8,777 nt of DNA. Source: Akkermansia muciniphila (GTDB lineage Bacteria; Verrucomicrobiota; Verrucomicrobiia; Verrucomicrobiales; Akkermansiaceae). This document shows, piece after piece, positions 1 through 5,811 of this stretch (within the stretch, counting starts at the first letter, position 1; each line of letters opens with the position of its first letter). The notes beneath the pieces are model-generated. The model was given only the letters and a program-made list of their open reading frames with translations, did not search any database and had not been told where the DNA came from. The stretch covers positions 1-8,777 of the forward strand of contig CALPMD020000036.1 in the NCBI GenBank assembly GCA_943324575.2, in the 5' to 3' direction. A program made the position numbers and the translations under genes.

Positions 1-1407
1 AAAACCCGACCCAGCGATGCCCAAAATTACGCCGCCCGTCTTTTTGTCGAATGTTTTGATAGGGTTCGATGGCTGTTGGACCAGGGTGATGTTTGGCATC
101 CGCTTGGGATCCAGAGTCTGGTCAAGCCTAGCATTTTTCAGGTTTGCCTCGAGTGACCTGTACTCAGCATCCTCGATCTGCCTGCGGCGTTCCATCTCAT
201 CAATCTCAGCTCCTATGGCATATTGCTGACCAAACTGCTCCGCTATATCCTTGATGTAGGCTTCATAAACTTCGATTTTCGCCCCAATGGCGGCAAGTTG
301 TGCTTTTTCCATGATCAGGCCCCGCCTAGGATTGGCCGCATCCGATTCGAGTCCTTCCGTTTCAGCAACAAGGCTCGGATATTTTTCAAGCAGTGCTCGT
401 CGTTTTGTATCATAAGTATCAAGTTGCCTTTGATTGAGGGTTAGCAGCCGGTTGCCCGATTTGAACTTGAGGCGCAACTCAATGTCTCGCTTTTGTAGGA
501 AGTTAAGCAGTTCTAAAGAGGCTCGATACTCCGTGATGGCCTGCTGGGGCGGGACACTAGAATCTTCCGGGTTGGCTTCACCGACAGGAAGAGATTCAAG
601 GCTTGGTCGACTTTTATAAATCGTCCGGTCTTCTGTGCCAGAAATCTTCGTCTGTGATTCGATACTTGCCTGCCGCTCTGCAAAATCGGCCCTAGCTTTC
701 ATCAGTTCCTCTTGGGTCTTTGCCCGCTGGGATGACAATGCTCCCGTGGCCTCGTTTAGCGACAGAATGCCGGATTCGGTTCGTAGCTTGTTTAGATGCG
801 TTTCCGTCTGTTCTAAGCGGCAACGGACTTCTTCAGCCTGCTTTGAAATCAGATCGAAGGCCGCCGCCGAGCGGTGACTTTCCAGATGCTTTTTGAAATA
901 CAGCTCGATGATTTTATTTAGAGCGAGCTTAGAGATCTTTGAATCCTTATTCCCATAAGTGATGTAGAGCACATTGCTACTTTGGCCGGAGACAACCTCC
1001 ATCCCCTTCGAAATTTCTTCCGCAGCACTCGAAAGCGTCGGACTCCTGAGGGCTACATTGCCTGATAGCAATTGATCGACCCCTACTTCTTTGGCGACTT
1101 CCTCTGCGAGATCTGTGCTGTTTAGAATTTCGATTTCCGTATTGATCACAGAATCTGCCGACTTGCCGCCTGAGGTACTTTTAGTTTCTTCATAAGGATC
1201 AACTGTGCCAGATTCACGGACATATCGAACACGCAACTTTGCTTTCGACTGATAGATTGTATCATGATTTAGGTAAACCGCGGTGGCTGCGATCAACCCC
1301 AATAGGGTCAGCACAATAATTTTTTTAGCATGCTTAACAAATATAAATAGAACGTCATGAAAACTAATTTTTTCAGGATGATTAATATGTTGTATTTTCT
1401 TATTCAT
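1..1407 (-). CDS. Polysaccharide chain-length determinant / export protein (Wzz/GumC type), C-terminus cut by window edge
   Basis: The minus strand is open from ATG at 1407 to the window edge, giving 469 residues with no stop. After a short basic N-terminus there is one membrane helix at about 29-46 (IIVLTLLGLIAATAVYLN). A periplasmic strand follows (YQSKAKLRV, 52-60), as in Wzz proteins. A long charged, predicted coiled-coil stretch spans about 183-255 and 330-430. Near the cut end, PNITLVQQPSNPIKTFDKK (438-456) is the Pro-containing segment that usually precedes the second membrane helix, which begins at about 458 (GGVILGIAGSGF). These proteins sit in the inner membrane and set polymer length or couple synthesis to export. 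The size is closer to GumC/EpsB-like proteins than to short O-antigen Wzz. Whether a tyrosine-kinase domain follows lies outside the window. It lies 51 bp behind the aminotransferase on the same strand, and no clear Shine-Dalgarno is visible. Confidence 0.92.
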   Translation of the reverse strand, partial: MNKKIQHINHPEKISFHDVLFIFVKHAKKIIVLTLLGLIAATAVYLNHDTIYQSKAKLRVRYVRESGTVDPYEETKSTSGGKSADSVINTEIEILNSTDLAEEVAKEVGVDQLLSGNVALRSPTLSSAAEEISKGMEVVSGQSSNVLYITYGNKDSKISKLALNKIIELYFKKHLESHRSAAAFDLISKQAEEVRCRLEQTETHLNKLRTESGILSLNEATGALSSQRAKTQEELMKARADFAERQASIESQTKISGTEDRTIYKSRPSLESLPVGEANPEDSSVPPQQAITEYRASLELLNFLQKRDIELRLKFKSGNRLLTLNQRQLDTYDTKRRALLEKYPSLVAETEGLESDAANPRRGLIMEKAQLAAIGAKIEVYEAYIKDIAEQFGQQYAIGAEIDEMERRRQIEDAEYRSLEANLKNARLDQTLDPKRMPNITLVQQPSNPIKTFDKKTGGVILGIAGSGF

Positions 1408-1419
1408 TTTAAATATAAT

Positions 1420-1437
1420 AAATGATAATTATCATTT
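1420..1437. promoter_or_regulatory. 18-bp perfect palindrome, Fur-type-operator-like
   Basis: The sequence AAATGATAATTATCATTT is a perfect 18-bp palindrome centred between 1428 and 1429. It lies 12 bp ahead of the chain-length gene's ATG on the minus strand. Its arms contain TGATAA/TTATCA, the half-sites typical of Fur, Zur and PerR boxes. They are directly abutted here instead of separated as in the usual 7-1-7 arrangement, so this is not a textbook Fur box. It could be an operator, an mRNA element near the start codon, or a chance palindrome in very AT-rich DNA (only 8 of 60 bases at 1381-1440 are G or C). Confidence 0.35.
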
Positions 1438-1458
1438 GCATAGTCGGACTATTAACCA

Positions 1459-2562
1459 TTACCGGTCAAAGGTCGTGCAGATTGCACGGACTACTAGGTC
1501 AATCTGCTCGGTTTCCATCTCCGGAAACATCGGCAATGAAACAAGCTCCTTCGCGTAACTCTCCGAGATGGGAAAGTCGCCGAGCCTAAGTCCCAAATGA
1601 TGGAAGGCGGGTTGCAAATGGATCGGAACTGGGTAATGAACGCCAAATTCGATTTGATTGGCTCTGAAATTTAAGATCAATCGGTCTCTGGCGGGGGTTC
1701 GGATTGCGTAGATGTGAAAGACGTGGGATCGGCCAGACGCTTCCATTGGGAGATCAAGCTCAGATAAGTCGCTCAATTTTTCCGCGTACATCCGGGCATG
1801 GCAGCGACGCATCTGGTTCTCGTGATCGAGTCGTTGAAGTTTGAGGCTTAGGACCGCGCCCTGAATCCCGTCCATTCTGCAATTCCACCCCACAAGTGCA
1901 TGAGAGTTTTTGTCAGACTGACCATGGTTTCTGAGCTTCTGAATCCGATCCGCGAGTTTTTTGTCGCCAGTGACTACTGCGCCAGCCTCGCCCATGGCCC
2001 CTAAGTTTTTCGCTGGGTAGAAGCTGAAGCATCCGGCGTCACCAATCGATCCGACCTTCTGTCCGCCGCATTCTGCGCCGTGTGCCTGCGCGGCGTCTTC
2101 GATCACCCGAAGTCCGTGCTGACGCGCAAATTCGAGGATGGGAGCCATGTCCGCTGGCTGGCCGAAAAGGTGAACCGGAATAATCGCCTTGGCTCTGTGA
2201 GTCAATGCGCCATGGAGGGCGGTTGGGTCGAGTGTATACGTATGCGGATCAATATCGACAAATACCGGCTTTGCTCCTGTTAGGCAGATGGCCTCCACCG
2301 TGGCGACGAAGCTCATCGGCACGGTAATTACTTCATCGCCCGGGCCAATTCCCATGGCCAACAAGGTCAACCAAAGCGCCTCGGTACCGCTGCCGACACC
2401 CACCGCGTGCGCAACCCCACAATAAGTTGCAAAATCTCTTTCGAATTTTTCCACATAACGACCTCCTGCGAGCTCGCCCGAATCAATGACATCCCCGATA
2501 ACCTTCAGATATGCTTCACGCTCTGCAACGTGTCGGCCTTTCATGTCCTGAAACGGAACCAT
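1459..2562 (-). CDS. DegT/DnrJ/EryC1/StrS-family PLP-dependent sugar aminotransferase
   Basis: The 367-residue product transfers an amino group, usually from glutamate, to a keto-sugar nucleotide in the cytoplasm. The family fold is complete. It has GSGTEAL (57-63) at the cofactor phosphate site and EDAAQAHGA (155-163), whose Asp156 contacts the PLP ring. FSFYPAKNLGAMGEAG (179-194) contains Lys185, the residue expected to form the Schiff base. The late HYPVPIHLQPAF motif is at 309-320. An upstream in-frame start at 2757 would add 65 residues, but that stretch is low-complexity Arg/His/Cys sequence read out of frame through the acetyltransferase gene. MVPFQDM at 2562 matches where family members begin. 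Its ATG overlaps the acetyltransferase stop as TGATG, suggesting coupled translation. With the adjacent acetyltransferase it probably makes an acetamido sugar of the WbpE/WbpD or FdtB/FdtC kind. The exact sugar cannot be read from sequence. Confidence 0.95.
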   Translation of the reverse strand: MVPFQDMKGRHVAEREAYLKVIGDVIDSGELAGGRYVEKFERDFATYCGVAHAVGVGSGTEALWLTLLAMGIGPGDEVITVPMSFVATVEAICLTGAKPVFVDIDPHTYTLDPTALHGALTHRAKAIIPVHLFGQPADMAPILEFARQHGLRVIEDAAQAHGAECGGQKVGSIGDAGCFSFYPAKNLGAMGEAGAVVTGDKKLADRIQKLRNHGQSDKNSHALVGWNCRMDGIQGAVLSLKLQRLDHENQMRRCHARMYAEKLSDLSELDLPMEASGRSHVFHIYAIRTPARDRLILNFRANQIEFGVHYPVPIHLQPAFHHLGLRLGDFPISESYAKELVSLPMFPEMETEQIDLVVRAICTTFDR

Positions 2563-3062
2563 CAGTCTCGCTTCGAGCTTGCACGATGGATGAGTCGGGC
2601 AGGATTTCCCACTACAGTTTCTCCAGCTGGGACATCGGTCGTCACGACGCAGCCCGCCCCGACCATCGCATTTTCTCCGATGACTAGTCCGCCGATGATG
2701 GTGGCTCCCGACCCGATCGACGCACCTTGCCTTACCAGAGTTTGTTGGCATTGCCAATCGCCCTGAGCTTGTACTTCCCCATCATTTCTCACGGAGCGAG
2801 GCCAGCGGTCATTGGTAAATGAGACACCATGACCGATAAAAACTTCATCCTCAATAGTCACGCCATCACAGATGAAAGTATGACTTGATATTTTACACCT
2901 CGCGCCGATTTTCACGCCGCTTTGGATCTCGACGAAGCAGCCGATCCTCGTCTCATCGCCGATCTCGCAACCGTAGAGATTAATAAAGTCAAAGAGCCTG
3001 ACTCCGTCGCCTAGCTTCACGCTGGGCGCGATCCGTAGTCGATCATTCATTTCTGAAGTCAT
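2562..3062 (-). CDS. Left-handed beta-helix (hexapeptide-repeat) sugar N-acetyltransferase, WbpD/WlbB/FdtC-like
   Basis: The 166-residue product has continuous hexapeptide-repeat character ([LIV]-G-x4), for example CEIGDETRIGCFVEI, VTIEDEVFIGHGV and ASIGSGATIIGGLVIGE. This folds as a trimeric left-handed beta-helix that uses acetyl-CoA. The SFTNDRWPRS segment (81-90) is a loop found in WbpD/WlbB-type enzymes, which acetylate the 3-amino group of UDP-linked amino-uronic acids. dTDP-amino-sugar acetyltransferases (FdtC/QdtC) look similar. The C-terminus VVGNPARLIHR is the standard family ending. I chose ATG 3062 because an AAGAG lies about 10 bp upstream. MNDRL at 3050 is nearly as good, and a TTG at 3101 overlapping the previous stop is also possible. 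It sits between the initiating transferase and the aminotransferase and most likely acetylates the latter's product. Confidence 0.92.
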   Translation of the reverse strand: MTSEMNDRLRIAPSVKLGDGVRLFDFINLYGCEIGDETRIGCFVEIQSGVKIGARCKISSHTFICDGVTIEDEVFIGHGVSFTNDRWPRSVRNDGEVQAQGDWQCQQTLVRQGASIGSGATIIGGLVIGENAMVGAGCVVTTDVPAGETVVGNPARLIHRASSKRD

Positions 3063-3097
3063 ATATCTAGCACTCTTTTGCAGTTCAGCGCCCAGGA

Positions 3098-3898
3098 TCA
3101 ATTTAACTCGGGCAATGCTTCATTGGCCTCAATGCCAGGCTGCTTTGTATGCCTCTCGCCGTCCGCTTGTTGAGACCGCACGTGCCTTATCCGATCAACG
3201 AGGATGGCAGGCGTTCGCAGGATGATCGCCAAATCGTTTTTAAACGAGGTGAGGCCAATGTATTGTCGATCCATCTCGTTCATCTGGCGGAAAGTTGTGT
3301 CGTTACCATGATTGACCTGCCAGCTACCCGTCATTCCAGGAAGCACGCTGAAGCGTGCCCGCTGGCTGGGTGTGTGGAGTTCGTATTCATGCGAAAGGCA
3401 AGGGCGAGGGCCCACTAGGCTCATCTCTCCGCAAAGGACGTTGATCAACTGTGGCAACTCATCGAGTCCAGATGCCCTTAATAGGAGGCCACCCTGGATG
3501 ATCCTAGGGTCATCCAAGGCATCCAGCTTAACCCATGGTCGATCGGATTGGATCAAGTTTCGGGTGTGCTCCTCATGCGGAATCAGGCTCGCATTCATTT
3601 CCATGCTGCGAAACTTATACATTAGAAAACGTTTGCCATTGATTCCGATTCTTTCCTGACAAAAAATCACTGGGCCGCTAGAGACACAGCGCACCCACAG
3701 GGCCACCAGAGCCAATAGCGGCAAGACAAGTGGCAGGCTCGTCAGTATGCAGGTGATATCGAGCGCGCGCTTCCATCCAGGCAATGCCGCAGATGCAGGA
3801 TCATGGCATCCGTCGGTCACCCGAGCGGCCTTGATACGCTGCCGCCCTTGGTTGGGGAGGCCCAATCTGGAATGAAATTCGATCGCAGACATAGTCAT
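3098..3898 (-). CDS. Initiating sugar-phosphate transferase to undecaprenyl phosphate (bacterial sugar transferase family, WbaP C-terminal/PglC type)
   Basis: The 266-residue product moves a sugar-1-phosphate from a nucleotide sugar to undecaprenyl phosphate at the inner membrane, the first step of polysaccharide repeat-unit assembly. After about 40 residues of unclear role comes WKRALDITC and one hydrophobic segment (about 48-69) with two prolines (SLPLVLP), as expected for the re-entrant helix of monotopic transferases. Core motifs follow: GPVIFCQERIGINGKRF (75-91), MYKFRSM (93-99), LDDPRI (128-133), then LDELPQLINVLCGEMSLVGPRP (145-166) with the catalytic Asp146-Glu147 pair, and LPGMTGSWQVN (186-196). 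It lacks the extra four-helix N-terminal domain of full-length WbaP. The sugar donor is unknown. It is the first visible gene of the operon, with an 885-bp divergent intergenic region upstream, so the promoter should lie there. Confidence 0.95.
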   Translation of the reverse strand: MTMSAIEFHSRLGLPNQGRQRIKAARVTDGCHDPASAALPGWKRALDITCILTSLPLVLPLLALVALWVRCVSSGPVIFCQERIGINGKRFLMYKFRSMEMNASLIPHEEHTRNLIQSDRPWVKLDALDDPRIIQGGLLLRASGLDELPQLINVLCGEMSLVGPRPCLSHEYELHTPSQRARFSVLPGMTGSWQVNHGNDTTFRQMNEMDRQYIGLTSFKNDLAIILRTPAILVDRIRHVRSQQADGERHTKQPGIEANEALPELN

Positions 3899-4076
3899 CT
3901 AACCGATGAAACGTTTTGCAGAGATGGTAGACAATGAGCCCCCATTTGGGCGGCGACATCGTGAAGGAGGGCGGAAGAGCCGAATGGACTCAACCTTCAG
4001 GTTTACAGGCTAAATTTCACCATGGGTTTCTGCCAATCCTGATGGCGATACCTTGATTGATGAAATACAGATCAAC

Positions 4077-4155
4077 AGGGGGGGGATTTCAGAAGCGCAA
4101 CAAACGCTTTTTCCATAAGGGGGGGGATTTTGGGGGTAAATGAATCGGCAGGGGG
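4077..4155 (+). repeat. Four G-runs including a duplicated A-G8-ATTT element
   Basis: Runs of eight, eight, five and five guanines lie at 4078-4085, 4119-4126, 4132-4136 and 4151-4155. The first two are part of an identical 13-mer, AGGGGGGGGATTT, at 4077-4089 and 4118-4130. The last three runs are close enough (5 and 14 bp apart) that, if the eight-G run supplies two tracts, the strand could form a G-quadruplex. They lie upstream of the polysaccharide operon; the C-rich strand is the operon's sense strand. Function is unknown. Confidence 0.5.
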
Positions 4156-4301
4156 AGAATTACGCGGCCATTGGCTTGGCTTTGATCAACAAAACACATA
4201 AAACAATTCCAAGAGTCACGGTCAAGTGGTAATTGCCAGTTTTTTGATTTTTGGAATTTTTCGCAGCGTTTCGATTGTCTAACAGTGAGTAAGCGAGTCT
4301 G

Positions 4302-4326
4302 AAGACTAATATATAATGTTAGTCTT
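4302..4326. repeat. 8-bp inverted repeat enclosing TATAAT
   Basis: AAGACTAA (4302-4309) and TTAGTCTT (4319-4326) are perfect inverted copies separated by TATATAATG. The loop holds a perfect -10 hexamer TATAAT at 4312-4317 on the plus strand. A third copy of the arm core, AGTCT, sits at 4296-4300, so alternative pairings are possible. No good -35 lies 16-18 bp upstream. It could be a repressor site over a promoter or simply a palindrome in AT-rich DNA. Confidence 0.4.
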
Positions 4327-4398
4327 ATATTTAGTATTCACAAAACATTGTTCGATCCATCCAACCCAATCGGCAGCCGCATCCCTCTCGTAGGTGCG

Positions 4399-4629
4399 TT
4401 CGCCAAGCGGAAAATCGTAGTTTCCCAATGGAAAATCGTGTTCACCCAACAGGAGATCGCAGTTGCCCAATAAGAAATCGCAGTTTCCCAATGGGGAATC
4501 GTGTTCGTCCAACAGGAAACCGCAGCTGCCCAATGGGAAATCGCGTGTGTCCAACAGGAAATTGCAGTTGCCCAATAAGAAATCGCGTGTTTGCAATGGG
4601 AAATGGCGATCGCCCGATGGAAAAACAGG
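4399..4629. repeat. Minisatellite: 11 tandem 21-bp units
   Basis: Eleven degenerate 21-bp units run head to tail with no spacers, for example GTTGCCCAATAAGAAATCGC plus one base at 4462-4482 and again at 4567-4587 with one mismatch. The outer units (4399-4419 and 4609-4629) are the most diverged. Unit cores fall into classes: A with CCAATGG (units 2, 5, 7 and, with one change, 10), B with CCAACAGG (3, 6, 8) and C with CCCAATAAG (4, 9). The order of units 2-10 is A-B-C-A-B-A-B-C-A, which fits a five-unit (105-bp) block that was duplicated. Because 21 is divisible by three, a frame without a stop in one unit stays open throughout, so both strands show heptapeptide-repeat reading frames of 93 to 140 codons. 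None has a convincing start, and I treat the array as noncoding. Confidence 0.9.
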
Positions 4630-4763
4630 TTGAATTTGTCGCGAAAGGGATAAAATTCGCAGCATATAGGGTTGCGGGAGCGCTTCATCCCCTCCAGAAT
4701 AACTTGTGATCCGCTCTGCTTCCAGTAAGCTGTCGGCCTGTCATAAGCATGCATCCGCAACTC

Positions 4764-4788
4764 TTTTTTCCTGAAAAAAACTCATGAG
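4764..4788 (+). promoter_or_regulatory. Inverted repeats at the start codon of the secreted-protein gene
   Basis: TTTTTTC (4764-4770) and GAAAAAA (4773-4779) are inverted copies two bases apart. They are followed at once by the palindrome CTCATGAG (4781-4788), which contains the ATG. No Shine-Dalgarno of the GGAGG type is present between them. The hairpin would end four bases before the start codon and could affect translation initiation, but A/T-rich stems are weak. Confidence 0.3.
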
Positions 4789-5671
4789 CTACGAACTGAT
4801 CCGTCCCATCCCTCGCCGCGCGATTCCCTCTCTCGGCCTGTTGGCCTTGTGCCTTATTTCTACCGTGGGCATGCAGCAAGCATCTGCCCAACTGCCGATG
4901 CTAGAACCGCCTTGGTTGGGCTATTACGCGGTTCACGCCACGGGCCGGAGCCAATTCAAGGTCTACTCCAACAATGCAAAGGCTGTTCTTTATCCCGATG
5001 GGATATTCAGCGAGTTAACGGACAAGTTATCCATTAAGGTGGAGATCTTTGTCCGAGAAACCCAGCCCGATGGCAAAGTCATCGAAAGGACTATTCAGCC
5101 AGAAACACTCGAGGGGCTCCAGCCGCCTACTGCTAAGCTCCAAAAATCCGTCATCCGCGGCAAGGTCGCTGGCAATGCCACGCTTGAAGTCGTCTTCGAA
5201 CAGCGCAGCGGCACCATTTCCATCGGCGGACGAATTTCAGATCCAGGTACCCTCAATCATCCCCAATTCTGCATTCGTGCGACCTTTCCTAGCCTTGAAG
5301 ATGAATTAAAGGCGCCGGCAGCTAACTTGAGCAAGAGCGATGCCAAAAAACTGGAGCGGGAAATGGCACGCAAAGCCAAGAGCGGTACTGTCGACCTCAA
5401 ATGGACTGATAGTAAACGCGTCAAACAGGACCTTGGCGTCGCCGTGGATGCGGGGTCAAAGGATCTCAATGGTCCCGGAATCGCCGCCATCGAAGTCAAG
5501 CCCACGATTTATGATGGTAAGAAATTCATCTTTCTCGCCTCGTCGAACTCTGCAATGAATCTTTCAAATCCGAATTTTGGCCAGCTGAAGCGCGGATTTT
5601 CAATCATCTGGTCAGCAGATCCCAGTAAGGACAAGACGGGGACCGCTCGCTTCAGTTTAGAGATGCGCTGA
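4784..5671 (+). CDS. Secreted protein of unknown function
   Basis: I do not recognise this 295-residue protein. It starts with a clear Sec signal peptide: basic residues at 11-12, a hydrophobic core at about 16-30 (SLGLLALCLISTVGM), and an Ala-Ser-Ala site with probable cleavage before Gln36. The mature part, about 260 residues, alternates short hydrophobic strands with polar turns, for example KLSIKVEIFVRE (81-92), NATLEVVFEQRSGTISIGGRI (131-151) and KKFIFLASSNSAM (246-258). This suggests an all-beta domain. A charged, probably helical insert lies at about 170-200. There is no second membrane helix, lipobox, cell-wall anchor or PEP-CTERM tail, and only one cysteine remains after cleavage (Cys163). 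A periplasmic or exported location is therefore likely. Next in-frame Met is residue 30, inside the signal peptide, so ATG 4784 is the sensible start. It stands alone on its strand and converges with rnr. Confidence 0.85.
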   Translation: MSYELIRPIPRRAIPSLGLLALCLISTVGMQQASAQLPMLEPPWLGYYAVHATGRSQFKVYSNNAKAVLYPDGIFSELTDKLSIKVEIFVRETQPDGKVIERTIQPETLEGLQPPTAKLQKSVIRGKVAGNATLEVVFEQRSGTISIGGRISDPGTLNHPQFCIRATFPSLEDELKAPAANLSKSDAKKLEREMARKAKSGTVDLKWTDSKRVKQDLGVAVDAGSKDLNGPGIAAIEVKPTIYDGKKFIFLASSNSAMNLSNPNFGQLKRGFSIIWSADPSKDKTGTARFSLEMR

Positions 5672-5705
5672 TCCCGATAGGAGAAGAGCAGAAAGTAGAA
5701 ATAGG

Positions 5706-5730
5706 GGGAGAATCGCCAGCTCCCATCTTT
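5706..5730 (+). terminator. Possible terminator after the secreted-protein gene
   Basis: GGGAG (5706-5710) and CTCCC (5720-5724) can form a five-base-pair stem with a nine-base loop, followed by ATCTTT. It starts 35 bp after the stop of the plus-strand gene, in the 140-bp gap between two convergent genes where terminators are expected. The stem is short and the T-tract is broken, so this is a weak candidate. Confidence 0.3.
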
Positions 5731-5776
5731 GTTAGTGGGCTTTTCCAAATCCGTTATCCCTTTCCCAGTATTTGAG

Positions 5777-5796
5777 AAAAAGCTTCAGGCGGCTTT
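5777..5796 (-). terminator. Possible rnr terminator
   Basis: Read on the minus strand, AAAGC (5796-5792) and GCTTT (5783-5779) form a five-base-pair stem with an eight-base loop, continuing into TT and then CTC. It lies 16 bp beyond the rnr stop codon and is oriented correctly. The short stem makes it only a tentative call. Confidence 0.3.
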
Positions 5797-5811
5797 GGCA
5801 GGATTACCGGT

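Larger units (their letters stand above)
3899..4783. other. 885-bp divergent intergenic region, no credible gene
   Basis: This gap separates the minus-strand polysaccharide operon from the plus-strand secreted-protein gene, so it must hold both promoters. I found no convincing -35/-10 pair for either. Near the operon side, on its leader transcript, are small inverted repeats: GCCC-CCATTT-GGGC (3938-3951) and AACC-TTCA-GGTT (3992-4003). CCTTGAT at 4051-4057 pairs with ATCAA(C)AGG at 4071-4079. Further right are the G-runs (4078-4155) and AATTCCAA (4205-4212) facing TTGGAATT (4251-4258). A weak bulged stem at 4220-4237 is followed by six Ts. Then come the TATAAT inverted repeat (4302-4326) and the 21-bp minisatellite (4399-4629). 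Reading frames seen here exist because of the minisatellite and look non-coding. Confidence 0.7.

Noticed and set aside
17..877. Short plus-strand open frames in the first 900 bases
   Set aside because: They lie opposite the continuous minus-strand chain-length gene, whose protein has clear family features.
2563..2757. A 65-residue N-terminal extension of the aminotransferase from an upstream in-frame start
   Set aside because: It is low-complexity Arg/His/Cys sequence lying entirely inside the acetyltransferase gene in another frame, and the family normally begins near MVPFQDM.
4091..4112. AGAAGCG / CGCTTTTT hairpin resembling a terminator
   Set aside because: It has seven pairs including a wobble, but lies in a divergent intergenic region with no gene to end; kept only as an observation.
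4220..4246. Terminator-like bulged stem followed by six Ts on the plus strand
   Set aside because: The stem is only five pairs with a bulge, and no plus-strand gene lies upstream for it to terminate.
4605..4614. GGCGATCGCC, containing the GCGATCGC octamer abundant in cyanobacteria
   Set aside because: It is a single occurrence inside a degenerate repeat unit; the gene content does not suggest a cyanobacterium.
4399..4629. CRISPR array
   Set aside because: Units are contiguous and diverged, with no unique spacers, and no cas genes are present.
4306..4760. Open frames on both strands across the minisatellite (heptapeptide repeats)
   Set aside because: They follow automatically from a 21-bp unit without stops. 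Overlapping frames on both strands are equally open, and flanking residues show no recognisable domain.
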